Origin: an uncultured Eggerthellaceae bacterium
Lineage (GTDB): Bacteria > Actinomycetota > Coriobacteriia > Coriobacteriales > Eggerthellaceae
DNA length: 55,663 nucleotides
Assembly (NCBI GenBank): GCA_903789375.1
Contig: CAIFEB010000010.1
Span: 1-55,663, forward strand
Direction of reading: 5' to 3'
Shown here: piece by piece, positions 1 to 11,337 of the stretch
Layout of the letters: the number at the start of each line of letters is the position of its first letter
How positions within the stretch are numbered: position 1 is the first letter of the stretch
Notes under the pieces: model-generated
Told to the model about the DNA's origin: nothing
Seen by the model: the letters and a program-made list of their open reading frames with translations, nothing else
The model's database searches: none
Position numbers and translations under genes: made by a program

Positions 1-1078
1 TGGACAGGCTGATGCGACGACGCTCGGGGTTGATCTCCATGACCTTGACCTTGACGATCTGGCCAACCTTGACGACCTGCGCCGGCGTGTCGATGTGGCG
101 CGGAGCCATCTCGGAGATGTGCACCAGGCCCTCGATGGAGTCGCCCAGCTCGACGAACGCGCCGAACGGAACGATCTTGGTGACCTTGCCGTCGACGATG
201 GTGCCGACCGGGTACTTCTCCACCAGCTTGACCCACGGATCGGGCGTGGTCTGCTTCAGGCCGAGCGAGATGCGCTCACGCTGCAGGTCGACGTCCAGAA
301 CCTCGACCTCGACTTCCTGGCCGACCTTGACGACCTCGGAAGGATGGTTGACGTGGTTCCAGGACAGCTCGGAGATGTGGACCAGGCCGTCGATGCCGCC
401 GAGGTCGACGAACGCGCCGAAGTCGACGATCGAGGAAACCGTGCCCTTGAGGCGCATGCCCTTGGACAGCTTGGACAGGATCTCCGCACGCTCGTTCTTG
501 CGGCTCTCCTCCAGCAGGACGCGGCGGGACAGCACGACGTTGTTGCGGTTGCGATCCATCTCGATGATGCGGGCCTCGAGCTCGGTGCCCAGGTAGGCGT
601 TGAGGTCCTTGACACGACGGAGGTCGACGAGGGACGCCGGCAGGAAGCCGCGCAGCCCGATGTCGAGGATGAGGCCGCCCTTGACGACTTCGATGACCTC
701 GCCCGTGACCGGCTCGCCGGCCTTGAACTTCTCTTCCACGCGAATCCACGCGCGCTCGTACTCGGCGCGCTTCTTGGACAGGATCAGGCGACCGTCCTTG
801 TCCTCCTTCTGGAGCACGAGCGCCTCGATCTGGTCGCCGATGTTGACCAGGTCGGCAGGATCGGCATCCTTGCGGATAGACAGCTCGCGAACGGGGATGA
901 CACCCTCGCTCTTGTACCCGATGTCAACGAGCACCTCGTCGCGCTCGATCTTGACGATCGTGCCGTCGACGAGCTGGCCTTCGTCGATGTCGACGATGGT
1001 GCCGTCGATCATCTGGTTCAGCTGGTCGTCGGACACGTCCTCATACTCGATGATGGACGGGTTCTTGATTTCAGTCAA
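1..1078 (-). CDS. rpsA: 30S ribosomal protein S1 (3' end cut by window)
   Basis: The 359 visible codons run off the left edge without a stop. Four S1 RNA-binding (OB-fold) repeats can be read at about residues 34-103, 118-190, 203-275 and 289-358; repeats 3 and 4 carry the classic GAFV-L-GLVHISE pattern. The product binds mRNA and helps initiation on the 30S subunit. The start is a TTG at 1078-1076: an AAAGGGG Shine-Dalgarno sits 7 nt upstream and the protein then begins [19 protein letters not shown]. No ATG in frame is better placed. S1 proteins of Gram-positive bacteria usually have about four repeats plus a tail, so little besides the C-terminal tail should be missing. The gene looks monocistronic with its own promoter. 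Confidence 0.95.
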   Translation of the reverse strand, partial: MTEIKNPSIIEYEDVSDDQLNQMIDGTIVDIDEGQLVDGTIVKIERDEVLVDIGYKSEGVIPVRELSIRKDADPADLVNIGDQIEALVLQKEDKDGRLILSKKRAEYERAWIRVEEKFKAGEPVTGEVIEVVKGGLILDIGLRGFLPASLVDLRRVKDLNAYLGTELEARIIEMDRNRNNVVLSRRVLLEESRKNERAEILSKLSKGMRLKGTVSSIVDFGAFVDLGGIDGLVHISELSWNHVNHPSEVVKVGQEVEVEVLDVDLQRERISLGLKQTTPDPWVKLVEKYPVGTIVDGKVTKIVPFGAFVELGDSIEGLVHISEMAPRHIDTPAQVVKVGQIVKVKVMEINPERRRISLS

Positions 1079-1223
1079 AACGGACCCCTTTCGATTCTCT
1101 TTCCGGGGACCCTTCGCCATGATTGATTGCCAACAATTGCTTACATTTACCATGTTCGCGTTTGCGGAAAGCCCGATTGCGGGCCCGTGCAACAAAACAT
1201 GTCTCGGGGGCCAATAATTCCTT

Positions 1224-1244
1224 GCTTGCGCAGTTCACGCAAGC
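1224..1244 (-). promoter_or_regulatory. Inverted repeat at the presumed rpsA transcription start
   Basis: A perfect 7-bp inverted repeat (GCTTGCG / CGCAAGC) with a 7-base spacer lies where transcription from the extended -10 at 1251 should begin. It could form a 5'-end hairpin on the rpsA leader or serve as an operator. No further evidence. Confidence 0.4.
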
Positions 1245-1250
1245 TGAATG

Positions 1251-1259
1251 AGTATAGCA
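1251..1259 (-). promoter_or_regulatory. rpsA promoter, extended -10
   Basis: Reading the minus strand there is TGC-TATACT (an extended -10), about 170 bases before the rpsA start. No good -35 hexamer is visible 17 bases upstream, as is usual for extended -10 promoters. Confidence 0.45.
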
Positions 1260-1498
1260 CGCAGGCACCCGACCCGGCGCTTTTTTACGGCGACCTTGCA
1301 CATTTCCCACGCGATGCACGCAGGTAGGGAACGATGCATGCAACAGGGGAAGCAGACGCCGCGAAAGGCGGGGCGCGGCAGAAGGAGAAAGCGACTGGGC
1401 GGATGCGCTGTGCGCGGTACAGTGCGCCGCGCCCGCCGCGAGCGTAAAACCATCGCCGCAGGCCAGAACTCGGATGCCGCCGCGCGCCAGACGCACGA

Positions 1499-1535
1499 AA
1501 GGCGGCCGGCCCGCGTGCGCGGAACCGACCGCCTT
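1499..1535 (-). terminator. Possible terminator of amtB-glnB
   Basis: An 11-bp imperfect stem (AAGGCGGTCGG against CCGGCCGCCTT) lies about 125 bases beyond the glnB stop. The T-tract on the minus strand is poor, so efficiency is doubtful. The rest of 1260-1658 shows nothing else recognisable. Confidence 0.4.
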
Positions 1536-1658
1536 CTCCGTTCTTCTGTATGAGGCCCTCACGAAACCGCTGTCAGCTGCTGCTCTCAGCAGTCGCCTCC
1601 AGCGGGCGCCTCAGACAACCCGCGGGGCAGCGCTCCCAGACGCCGTCCTGCGGACGCC

Positions 1659-1997
1659 TTAGATGGCGTCTTCGCCGGTCTCCTTGGTGCGGATGCGCAC
1701 CACCTCTTCGACGGGCTTCACGAACACCTTGCCGTCGCCCACCTTGCCGGTGGAGGCCGTCTCGCAGATCAGGTCGACGAGGCTCTGCACATCCTCGTCC
1801 TTGACGACCAGCACGAACTCGACCTTCGGCACCATGTTCAGCAGCACCTCGCTGCCGCGGTAGTATTCTTTCCAGCCGTGCTGGTTGCCGCAGCCGTTGA
1901 CCTGCGAAATCGTCATGCCGGAAACCTTCGCCTTAAACAGCGCTTCCTTCAGCGGCTCAAGCTTCTCCGGCCGGACGATAGCGGTGATTTCCTTCAT
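1659..1997 (-). CDS. glnB: PII nitrogen regulatory protein (Tyr51 missing)
   Basis: A 112-aa PII protein that senses 2-oxoglutarate and ATP/ADP and normally docks on the Amt channel. The family C-terminal signature TASTGKVGDGKVFV is intact, as are Gln39, Gly41, Pro57 and Lys58. In the T-loop the sequence is YYRGSEV: by ungapped alignment to E. coli GlnB the uridylylated Tyr51 is Val here, while Tyr46 and Ser49 are kept. Control by UMP transfer to Tyr51 is therefore not possible. It lies 76 bp downstream of amtB on the same strand and is very likely cotranscribed, the usual arrangement for GlnK-type proteins, so glnK would be an equally fair name. Confidence 0.93.
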   Translation of the reverse strand: MKEITAIVRPEKLEPLKEALFKAKVSGMTISQVNGCGNQHGWKEYYRGSEVLLNMVPKVEFVLVVKDEDVQSLVDLICETASTGKVGDGKVFVKPVEEVVRIRTKETGEDAI

Positions 1998-2073
1998 CTT
2001 CCGTCCTTTCTCGTGTCATCCTGGCGCCCCGGGCACGCGGCCCGGGGCTTGCGTTCTCAGACGGGCAAGGGAG

Positions 2074-3348
2074 TTAGTCCATGCCCAGGTACGCCGGGTA
2101 CGCGCTCTCGCCGTGTTCCGAAACATCCAGGCCGCGCGCTTCGTCCTCTTCGCTGACGCGGAGGCTGCCGTGGCAGCAGGCCTTGATGATGAGGCCGATG
2201 ATGACGTCCATCACGCCGACGAAGACGATCGTCACCAGGATACCGATGATCTGAGCGATGAGCTGCGTCGGATCGCCGGTGTAGAACAGGCCGCCGAAGT
2301 CGGTCGCGGACAGATCCGGCACGCAGAACAGGCCGGTCAAGATGCCGCCGGTCACGCCGCCGATGGCGTGGCAGCCGAACGCGTCAAGCGCGTCGTCGTA
2401 GCCGAACTTCTTCTTGAGGAAGGAGATGGCCCAGTAGCAGATCGGGGAGACGATGAGGCCCATGATGAGCGCGGCCCACGGCTCCACGAAGCCAGCAGCC
2501 GGGGTGATGACGACCAAGCCGGCGACGAGGCCGGTGCAGGCGCCGACGAGCGTGGGCTTGCCCACCTTCACGCGCTCGATGATCATCCAGGAAACGAGCG
2601 CGGCAGCCGAAGCGACGACGGTGTTGAGCAGCGCCAGAGCGGCAACGCCGTCAGCGGCGAACGCGGAGCCGCCGTTGAAGCCGAACCAGCCGAACCACAG
2701 GAGCGTGGCGCCCAGCACGACGAACGGGACGTTGTGAGGACGGTAGCTGACCAGGCCGTAGCCGCGGCGCTTGCCCAGAAGGATGCACAGAATCAGGCCG
2801 GTCAAGCCGGAGCTGATGTGGACGACGTCGCCACCGGCGAAGTCGAGGGCGCCGATCATGTCGCCGATGAAGCTGCCGTCGCCACCCCAGACCATGTGCG
2901 CGAGCGGGGCGTACACGAGGATGGACCACACGGCGATGAACGCGCAGGTCGCACCGAACTTCATGCGGCCGGCGATGGATCCGGTGATGATGGCGCAGGT
3001 GATCATGCAGAACGACATCTGGAAACCGATGTTGATTATGGTCGGGTAGACAGTGTCAGCGGGAACGTCCGCTGCCTCACCGAGCATCGCCGACACGGTC
3101 GACAGACATCCAAGCTGGTCGAAGCCGCCCAAGAAGGGGTTCGAGCCGTCGCCGCCGTAGGAGAGCGACCACCCGCACAACGTCCACGTGATGCCGACGA
3201 TGCCGAGCGTGGCCATCGCCATGATCATCGTGTTGACGACGTTCTTCCGGCGCGACAGGCCGCCGTAGAAGAACGCGATGCCCGGCGTCATGAGGAGCAC
3301 GAGCATCGTGCTCACAAGCATGAAGCCGGCTGAACCGGTATCGTACAT
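2074..3348 (-). CDS. amtB: Ammonium transporter Amt
   Basis: 424 aa of an Amt/MEP/Rh channel that conducts ammonium across the cytoplasmic membrane as a trimer. Many hydrophobic helices run through the whole length. The two pore histidines are recognisable: one in the motif GGDVVHISSG and one in AFGCHAIGGVTGG. The size matches E. coli AmtB (about 428 aa). A TTG at 3357 is possible, but it touches the GGAGG Shine-Dalgarno at 3358-3362. The ATG at 3348 sits 9 nt from it and is the better start. glnB follows. Upstream lies an array of GlnR-box-like pentamers. Confidence 0.95.
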   Translation of the reverse strand: MYDTGSAGFMLVSTMLVLLMTPGIAFFYGGLSRRKNVVNTMIMAMATLGIVGITWTLCGWSLSYGGDGSNPFLGGFDQLGCLSTVSAMLGEAADVPADTVYPTIINIGFQMSFCMITCAIITGSIAGRMKFGATCAFIAVWSILVYAPLAHMVWGGDGSFIGDMIGALDFAGGDVVHISSGLTGLILCILLGKRRGYGLVSYRPHNVPFVVLGATLLWFGWFGFNGGSAFAADGVAALALLNTVVASAAALVSWMIIERVKVGKPTLVGACTGLVAGLVVITPAAGFVEPWAALIMGLIVSPICYWAISFLKKKFGYDDALDAFGCHAIGGVTGGILTGLFCVPDLSATDFGGLFYTGDPTQLIAQIIGILVTIVFVGVMDVIIGLIIKACCHGSLRVSEEDEARGLDVSEHGESAYPAYLGMD

Positions 3349-3466
3349 TTGAATCAACCTCCGTATTCCGTCCCTGGTCCCTTTTCGTCCGTCGGAAGCG
3401 AACGTACCCGTTGGATGCGGGCCTTACGCTCGCTCGTGGGAACAGGAACAATCTTCGAAAAGCAAG

Positions 3467-3514
3467 GTTTCAGACGCGTTAAACAGACGTTAACATCGGT
3501 TTAACGCCCGTTAC
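3467..3514 (-). promoter_or_regulatory. GlnR-box-like pentamer array upstream of amtB
   Basis: On the minus strand five pentamers follow each other with start-to-start spacings of 11, 10, 11 and 11 bp: GTAAC, TAAAC, TTAAC, TTAAC, GAAAC. The actinobacterial GlnR consensus, as I know it, is gTnAC-n6-GaAAC repeated. The outer copies match it exactly and the inner ones at 3-4 of 5 positions. It lies about 120-165 bp before the amtB start, a good position for an activator. No clear -35/-10 pair was found downstream. Inference: nitrogen-limitation control of amtB-glnB by an OmpR-type GlnR. Confidence 0.55.
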
Positions 3515-3593
3515 ATAAGCCTCTGAACTGGGAATACGGTGGCTGTTGCAGTGTTTCGACAGTGTTACAGACGCGCGAAGAGCAACTGCGCGC

Positions 3594-3621
3594 AAAAGGA
3601 AAAGCCGCCCGAGCGAGCGGC
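3594..3621 (-). terminator. Terminator of the accC-dxs operon
   Basis: On the minus strand GCCGCTC-GCTC-GGGCGGC forms a 7-bp stem with a 4-base loop, followed by TTTTCCTTTT. It lies about 80 bases past the dxs stop. Confidence 0.75.
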
Positions 3622-3700
3622 GTTCCATGTATGTTGGCAGAGCGCGGGATCGGTTGCGCAGAACGTTGCCGACGCTCTGCGTCCCTTCAGCATGCGGTCG

Positions 3701-5599
3701 CTATGCGTCTGAATCTTCGAGCTCAGCGAGCTTCTTCAGGATGGATGCGCGGATGCCGTCGGCGTCCAGCCCCAGATCGCGCATGAGCAGGTTGACCGCG
3801 CCGTGCTGCACGAACCGGTCGTTCACGCCCAGCGTGATGACAGGCGTGGTTTCGCCCAAGCGCGCCATCACCTCGATGACACCTTCGCCCGCACCGCCTG
3901 CGATGATGCCGTCTTCCACGGTGATGATGAGCTTCGTCTTGGCCGCGTGGCTCACGGCGTCGGGGTCGATCGGCTTGGCCCAGCGCATGTCCACGACGCG
4001 CGCGGAGATGCCGTCCTCGTCCTGCAGGCGCTCCGCCGCCTCGAGCGACGGCTTCACCATGTTGCCGAACGCCAGGATGGCCACGTCGGTGCCCTCGCGC
4101 CGAATGTCGCCCTTGCCGAGCGGCAGCATCTTGGGCTCGTCGGGCACAGGCACGCCCATCGCCGCGCCGCGCGGATAGCGGATGGCTACCGGTCCGCCCA
4201 GCTCAAGCGCCGTGTGCAGCGCGTAAGTAAGCTCCGCTTCGTCGGACGGCGTGATCACGCGCATGTTCGGAATCATGCGCATGTACGAGATGTCGAACAG
4301 GCCGTGGTGCGTCGCGCCGTCCGCGCCGACGACGCCCGCGCGGTCGATGGCGAACGCGACGTTGAGCTTCGGCAGGCTGGCGTCGATGATCGTCTGGTCC
4401 ACCGCGCGCTGCAGAAACGTGGAGTAGATGGCCACGACCGGCTTGAACCCGCCAATGGCCAGGCCCGATGCCATGCCGATGGCGTTCTCCTCGGCAATGC
4501 CCACGTCGACGAATCGCTGGGGAAACTTCTCCGAGAACGGACGTAGGCCCGTGCCGTCGCGCATGGCCGCCGTGATGGCGACGATGCGCTTGTCGCGCTC
4601 GGCCTCGCGCACGATGGCCTTGCCGAACACGTCGGTGTAAGTGGGCACGGTCTTGGGCTTGCCCACGGCGGCGCCGGTCTTGATGTCGTAGGGTCCCACG
4701 CCGTGGAAACGCTCCGGGTCGCGTTCGGCCGGGCCGTAGCCCGCGCCCTTGCGCGTGACCAGGTGCACGAGCACCGGGCCGTCGGCTGCGAGCGCCGTGC
4801 GCAGCACGCTTTTGATTTCGGGAATGCTGTGGCCGTTGATCGGCGGCGTGCACAGGATGCCCAGCTGCTCGAACATCATCGTGTGCGGCACGACGAACTG
4901 CTTCATGGACTCTTTGACGTTGCGTCCGAGCGACACGAAGCTCTTGCCCAGAGGGCCGCCGTCTTCCAGAATCTCCTGCGCCTGATCGCGGGCCTGACGG
5001 TACCGCGCCGACGCGCGCACCTGCCCTAAGTGCTTCACCAGGGCGCCGACGTTCTTGGAGATGGACATCTCATTGTCGTTCAGGATGATGACCATGGGCA
5101 GTTGCAGCTGGCCGATGGTGTTGAGCGCCTCGAACGCCATGCCGCCCGAAATCGACGCGTCGCCGATGAGCACGACAATCTTCTCATCCGTGCCGCGCAG
5201 CTGGCGCGCCTTGGCCATGCCCACGCCGATGGAGATGGAGTCCGACGCGTGGCCCGACGGGTGCACGTCGTAAGGGCTTTCGTCGGGGCGCGGGAACCCT
5301 GAGATGCCGCCGTACTGGCGCAGCGTGTGGAACTGCCCCAGGCGGCCGGTGATGATCTTGTGCGCGTAGGCCTGATGGCCCACGTCGAAGATGAACTTGT
5401 CTTTGGGGGCGTTGATCAGGGAATACACGGCGAGGATGGTCTCGACGGCGCCGAGCGACGACGCGACGTGGCCGCCCGTCTTCGACGTGACCGTGATGAT
5501 CTCCTCGCGGATTTCGCGCGCGAGAATCTTCAGATCGCTATCGCTCAGCAGCTTCAAATCGGCCGGCGAAGAGATGCAATCCAAAATGCGCCCTGCCAT
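3701..5599 (-). CDS. dxs: 1-deoxy-D-xylulose-5-phosphate synthase
   Basis: 632 aa. A thiamine-diphosphate enzyme that condenses pyruvate with glyceraldehyde-3-phosphate, the first step of the MEP isoprenoid pathway; cytosolic dimer. Seen: His44 in TGGHVASSLG, the thiamine/Mg2+ motif GDASISGG (146-153) with NDNEMSIS (174-181), and the catalytic Glu motif GIAEENAIGMASG around residue 365. The transketolase C-terminal domain is complete and the length is typical. The start is an ATG with AAGGGGG 8 nt upstream. It is the last gene of the operon, 38 bp after xseB; the nusB-xseB-dxs order is also found in Bacillus. Confidence 0.97.
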   Translation of the reverse strand: MAGRILDCISSPADLKLLSDSDLKILAREIREEIITVTSKTGGHVASSLGAVETILAVYSLINAPKDKFIFDVGHQAYAHKIITGRLGQFHTLRQYGGISGFPRPDESPYDVHPSGHASDSISIGVGMAKARQLRGTDEKIVVLIGDASISGGMAFEALNTIGQLQLPMVIILNDNEMSISKNVGALVKHLGQVRASARYRQARDQAQEILEDGGPLGKSFVSLGRNVKESMKQFVVPHTMMFEQLGILCTPPINGHSIPEIKSVLRTALAADGPVLVHLVTRKGAGYGPAERDPERFHGVGPYDIKTGAAVGKPKTVPTYTDVFGKAIVREAERDKRIVAITAAMRDGTGLRPFSEKFPQRFVDVGIAEENAIGMASGLAIGGFKPVVAIYSTFLQRAVDQTIIDASLPKLNVAFAIDRAGVVGADGATHHGLFDISYMRMIPNMRVITPSDEAELTYALHTALELGGPVAIRYPRGAAMGVPVPDEPKMLPLGKGDIRREGTDVAILAFGNMVKPSLEAAERLQDEDGISARVVDMRWAKPIDPDAVSHAAKTKLIITVEDGIIAGGAGEGVIEVMARLGETTPVITLGVNDRFVQHGAVNLLMRDLGLDADGIRASILKKLAELEDSDA

Positions 5600-5637
5600 G
5601 TTTGTTGCCCCCTTGTGTGCCGCGTCGATCCCCTCGT

Positions 5638-5904
5638 TTACTCGTGTGCGGCTGAATCCGCATCCACGTGCGAGCCTTCTGCGGGCGAAGCCTTCTGCTC
5701 CGCCTGTTCGCGCGCCAGCTCCTGTTCGGGGTCGATGCCGTCTTCCAGCAGGTCGCTTGCGCGCAGGCCCAACGATGCCGCCTCCTCGAACAGGCTGATC
5801 GCATCGTCCAACGGCAGGCTGTCGTCCGAGACGGCCTCCGTGATTTCGTCGAGGCGCGCTTGAATCGCCTCGAAGCTGGTATAGCCCTGTTCCTGGTTCC
5901 CCAT
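5638..5904 (-). CDS. xseB: Exodeoxyribonuclease VII small subunit
   Basis: 88 aa. XseB partners XseA in degrading single-stranded DNA to short oligonucleotides. The core YTSFEAIQARLDEITEAV, followed by SLPLDDAISLFEEA and the GLRAS segment, matches the family, with an acidic tail after residue 70. The ATG lies 1 base after the nusB stop (TAGCATG), with a GGAG a few bases before it, so translation is coupled. The large subunit xseA, often adjacent, is not in this window. An upstream in-frame extension exists but is just nusB coding sequence in another frame. Confidence 0.9.
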   Translation of the reverse strand: MGNQEQGYTSFEAIQARLDEITEAVSDDSLPLDDAISLFEEAASLGLRASDLLEDGIDPEQELAREQAEQKASPAEGSHVDADSAAHE

Positions 5905-5905
5905 G

Positions 5906-6730
5906 CTACTCCGCCGCCGACGGAGAGGAAGCCTCGCCTGCGAAAGGCGCTGCCGCATCGGCGGGCTGCGCACCTGCGGGCTCGGCTGCGGGAGCGCTTG
6001 CAGGCGCCGGCTCGGCAACCGCAGGCGCTTGCGCGGGCGCCTCAGCGGTCGCCGCGCTCGCAGCGGGCGCTTGCGCGTCGTCTGCGCTTGCAGCGGGCGC
6101 CGGCTCGGCGGTCACAGCCTCACCAGCCGTTTTATCGGCAGGCGCATCTTCTGCAGCCGGCTGCTCGGCGGTCGCAGCCGCATCGGCGGACTCGGCAGCC
6201 TCACCTTCAGCAGCCTTCGCATCCGCCGGCTCGCCAGCAGCTGCCGCCGCAGCTGCGGCTTCGGCAGCCGCCGCCTTCTCCTCCGCCACGTCGACGACGA
6301 CGCCGCCCGCGGCCTCCAGGTTGCGGGCGATCCGGCCGAGCACGCCGTTTACGAACCGCGACGACTCGTCCTCGCCACCGTAGGCCTTGGCCAGCTCGAC
6401 CGCCTCGTTGATGGCGACCGACACCGGCACGTTGTCCTCGAACAGCATCTCGTACACCGCCAGGCGCAGGATGGCGCGGTCGACGACCGGCATGCGGTCG
6501 AGTGCCCAGTTCTCCGACGTCTGGGACAGGTACTTGTCGATGGTGCGGCGGTGCGCGGCGACCCCGCGCACCAGCTCCTCGGCGTATTCGGGCACCTCGA
6601 AGTCCTCGGTGGGATAGGCGCCGCCTTCGACGATCTTGACGACGCCCTTATCGGTGATGTCGCTCGAGTACAGCAAGGCTACCGCGGCGGCACGCGCCTG
6701 CGAAAGCTTCTTATGGGATTTTGAAGACAT
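5906..6730 (-). CDS. nusB: Transcription antitermination factor NusB with long Ala/Glu/Pro tail
   Basis: 274 aa. Residues 1-145 or so are a normal NusB, the factor that with NusE/S10 binds boxA RNA in rRNA antitermination (motifs LDRMPVVDRAILRLAVYEM and NEAVELAKAYGGEDESSRFV). Residues about 150-274 are a low-complexity tail of Ala, Glu, Asp and Pro without predicted fold, nearly doubling the usual 130-160 aa length. The tail is in the same uninterrupted frame and ends right at xseB, so it is probably genuine. It is the fourth gene of the carboxylase operon, 18 bp after the Asp23 gene. Confidence 0.93.
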   Translation of the reverse strand: MSSKSHKKLSQARAAAVALLYSSDITDKGVVKIVEGGAYPTEDFEVPEYAEELVRGVAAHRRTIDKYLSQTSENWALDRMPVVDRAILRLAVYEMLFEDNVPVSVAINEAVELAKAYGGEDESSRFVNGVLGRIARNLEAAGGVVVDVAEEKAAAAEAAAAAAAAGEPADAKAAEGEAAESADAAATAEQPAAEDAPADKTAGEAVTAEPAPAASADDAQAPAASAATAEAPAQAPAVAEPAPASAPAAEPAGAQPADAAAPFAGEASSPSAAE

Positions 6731-6748
6731 GCGGTGGCTGCTCCGTAG

Positions 6749-7095
6749 CTAGTTTTCGAACTGGATACCGTCGACGTAGACGTCGACCGACTCGACCGGC
6801 GCGCCGACCTGCAGAAGCACGGCGTCGGCGACCGATTCGCGGATCTTGGCCGCCACGTCGGGCAGCGCGTAGCCGTACATGACGTCCACGTGCACCGACA
6901 CGACGAGCTTGTCGTTGTCGTTGACCGACACCTCGACGCCCTGGGTCGAGGGCTTGCCCGGCAGCATCGAGCGCAGGCTGGTGGAAGCGCCCGGCGTGCC
7001 GACGGCGGCAACGCCTTCGACGTCCTGGGTTGCAAGCGCCACGATGGTCTCGACGACGTTGGGCGCGATGGCCATGCCGCCAATGTTCAAATCGT

Positions 7096-7099
<4 letters not shown>
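6749..7099 (-). CDS. Asp23/Gls24 family envelope stress protein
   Basis: 116 aa, full-length Asp23 domain ([18 protein letters not shown] at the start, then [20 protein letters not shown], the hallmark of the family). The Bacillus orthologue YqhY lies in the same place, directly after accC, and has been linked to regulation of acetyl-CoA carboxylase. The same coupling is suggested here: its ATG overlaps the accC stop (ATGA). The exact molecular role is not known. Confidence 0.88.
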
Positions 7100-10349
<3,250 letters not shown>

Positions 10350-10383
10350 GCACGCACCTCCTTAGTCTTCGTTCGAGTTTCGA

Positions 10384-10389
10384 ATTATA
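10384..10389 (-). promoter_or_regulatory. -10 element of the carboxylase-nusB-dxs operon
   Basis: Perfect TATAAT on the minus strand 35 bases before the start codon. The base run 17 bp upstream does not resemble TTGACA. The AAGGAGG ribosome site follows. Confidence 0.5.
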
Positions 10390-10515
10390 GAAGAATCGCA
10401 AGAACGCACGACGGGTGGGCAGAAATTCACGGACAAGGAACATCACCGGCAATCTGGGCGGGAGGTGCGGCGTGGGATGGCGGCGGCCGCGCATGCGGCC
10501 AGGTGCGCGGGCATG

Positions 10516-10551
10516 AAAAATCCCCATCCTCGCCCGGCGAGGATGGGGATT
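10516..10551 (-). terminator. Rho-independent terminator of efp
   Basis: Perfect 14-bp stem (AATCCCCATCCTCG and its complement) with a 5-base loop, followed on the minus strand by a T5 run. It separates aroQ-pepP-efp from the carboxylase operon. Confidence 0.93.
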
Positions 10552-10653
10552 GGCGTTGCAGGCTTTTCGGTTGGCACCTAAGCGCATCGCGTGCGCGGAG
10601 CTGCGGCGCCCAACAGCGGCCTTGGCCGGCGCCTGCGCGCCCGCCGTGCGCTG

Positions 10654-11214
10654 CTACATGCGCTTCACGAAGCGGCCGTCGCGCGTGTCGATCTGCAGCG
10701 TTTCGCCCTCGTTGATGTACAGCGGGACGTTGACCACAGCGCCCGTTTCGAGCGTGGCCGGCTTGGTGCCGCCCTGGACGGTGTCGCCCTTGAAGCCCGG
10801 ATCGGTCTTCTCGACCTTGAGCTCGACGAACATCTGCGGCTCCACCGAGATGAGCTCGTCGCCGGCGTACTGCAGCGTGACCTCGTCGTTCTCCTTGAGC
10901 CACTTGGCGTTGTCGCCCACGACCTCGGCCGGGATGGCCATCTGCTCGTAGGTGGTGGTGTCCATGAAGTTGTAGTCGGCGCCGTCGTTGTACAGGTACT
11001 GCATCGAGCGGGTCTCAAGACGCACGGAATCGAACTTGGTGCCGGAGTTGAACGTGTACTCGACCACGCGGCCGCTGCGGATGTCGCGCAGCTTGGTGCG
11101 GACGAACGCGCCGCCCTTGCCCGGCTTCACATGCTGGAACTCGACGATGGTCCACAGCTTGTTGTTGTACTCGATGCACATGCCGTTCTTGAAATCTGCT
11201 GTCGAAATTGCCAT
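10654..11214 (-). CDS. efp: Elongation factor P
   Basis: 186 aa, the standard length. EF-P binds ribosomes stalled on proline stretches and stimulates peptide bond formation. All three beta-barrel domains are present, ending with INEGETLQIDTRDGRFVKRM. The tip loop reads HVKPGKGGAF, with the lysine at residue 33 that carries the modification in some bacteria; no modifying enzyme (EpmA, YmfI) is in the window. It follows aroQ-pepP by about 120 bp, as in Bacillus. Confidence 0.97.
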   Translation of the reverse strand: MAISTADFKNGMCIEYNNKLWTIVEFQHVKPGKGGAFVRTKLRDIRSGRVVEYTFNSGTKFDSVRLETRSMQYLYNDGADYNFMDTTTYEQMAIPAEVVGDNAKWLKENDEVTLQYAGDELISVEPQMFVELKVEKTDPGFKGDTVQGGTKPATLETGAVVNVPLYINEGETLQIDTRDGRFVKRM

Positions 11215-11337
11215 AGTTCTCCTTCTCGAGACCCGCCTGGATAACGCACGAGCGCGGGACGCGAGCCCCTTGTTTCGCGCGCAGCCCTGCCGCGGGCCGA
11301 CGCGCCTTCTTATAGTTGGTACTCGGATTTTGAGCCG

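Noticed and set aside
1885-3333. Long open frame (482 codons) on the plus strand opposite amtB
   Set aside because: It is antisense to a complete Amt gene, its composition is Asp/His/Glu/Arg junk typical of reversed GC-rich coding sequence, and it has no ribosome site. The same holds for many other long antisense frames in the window.
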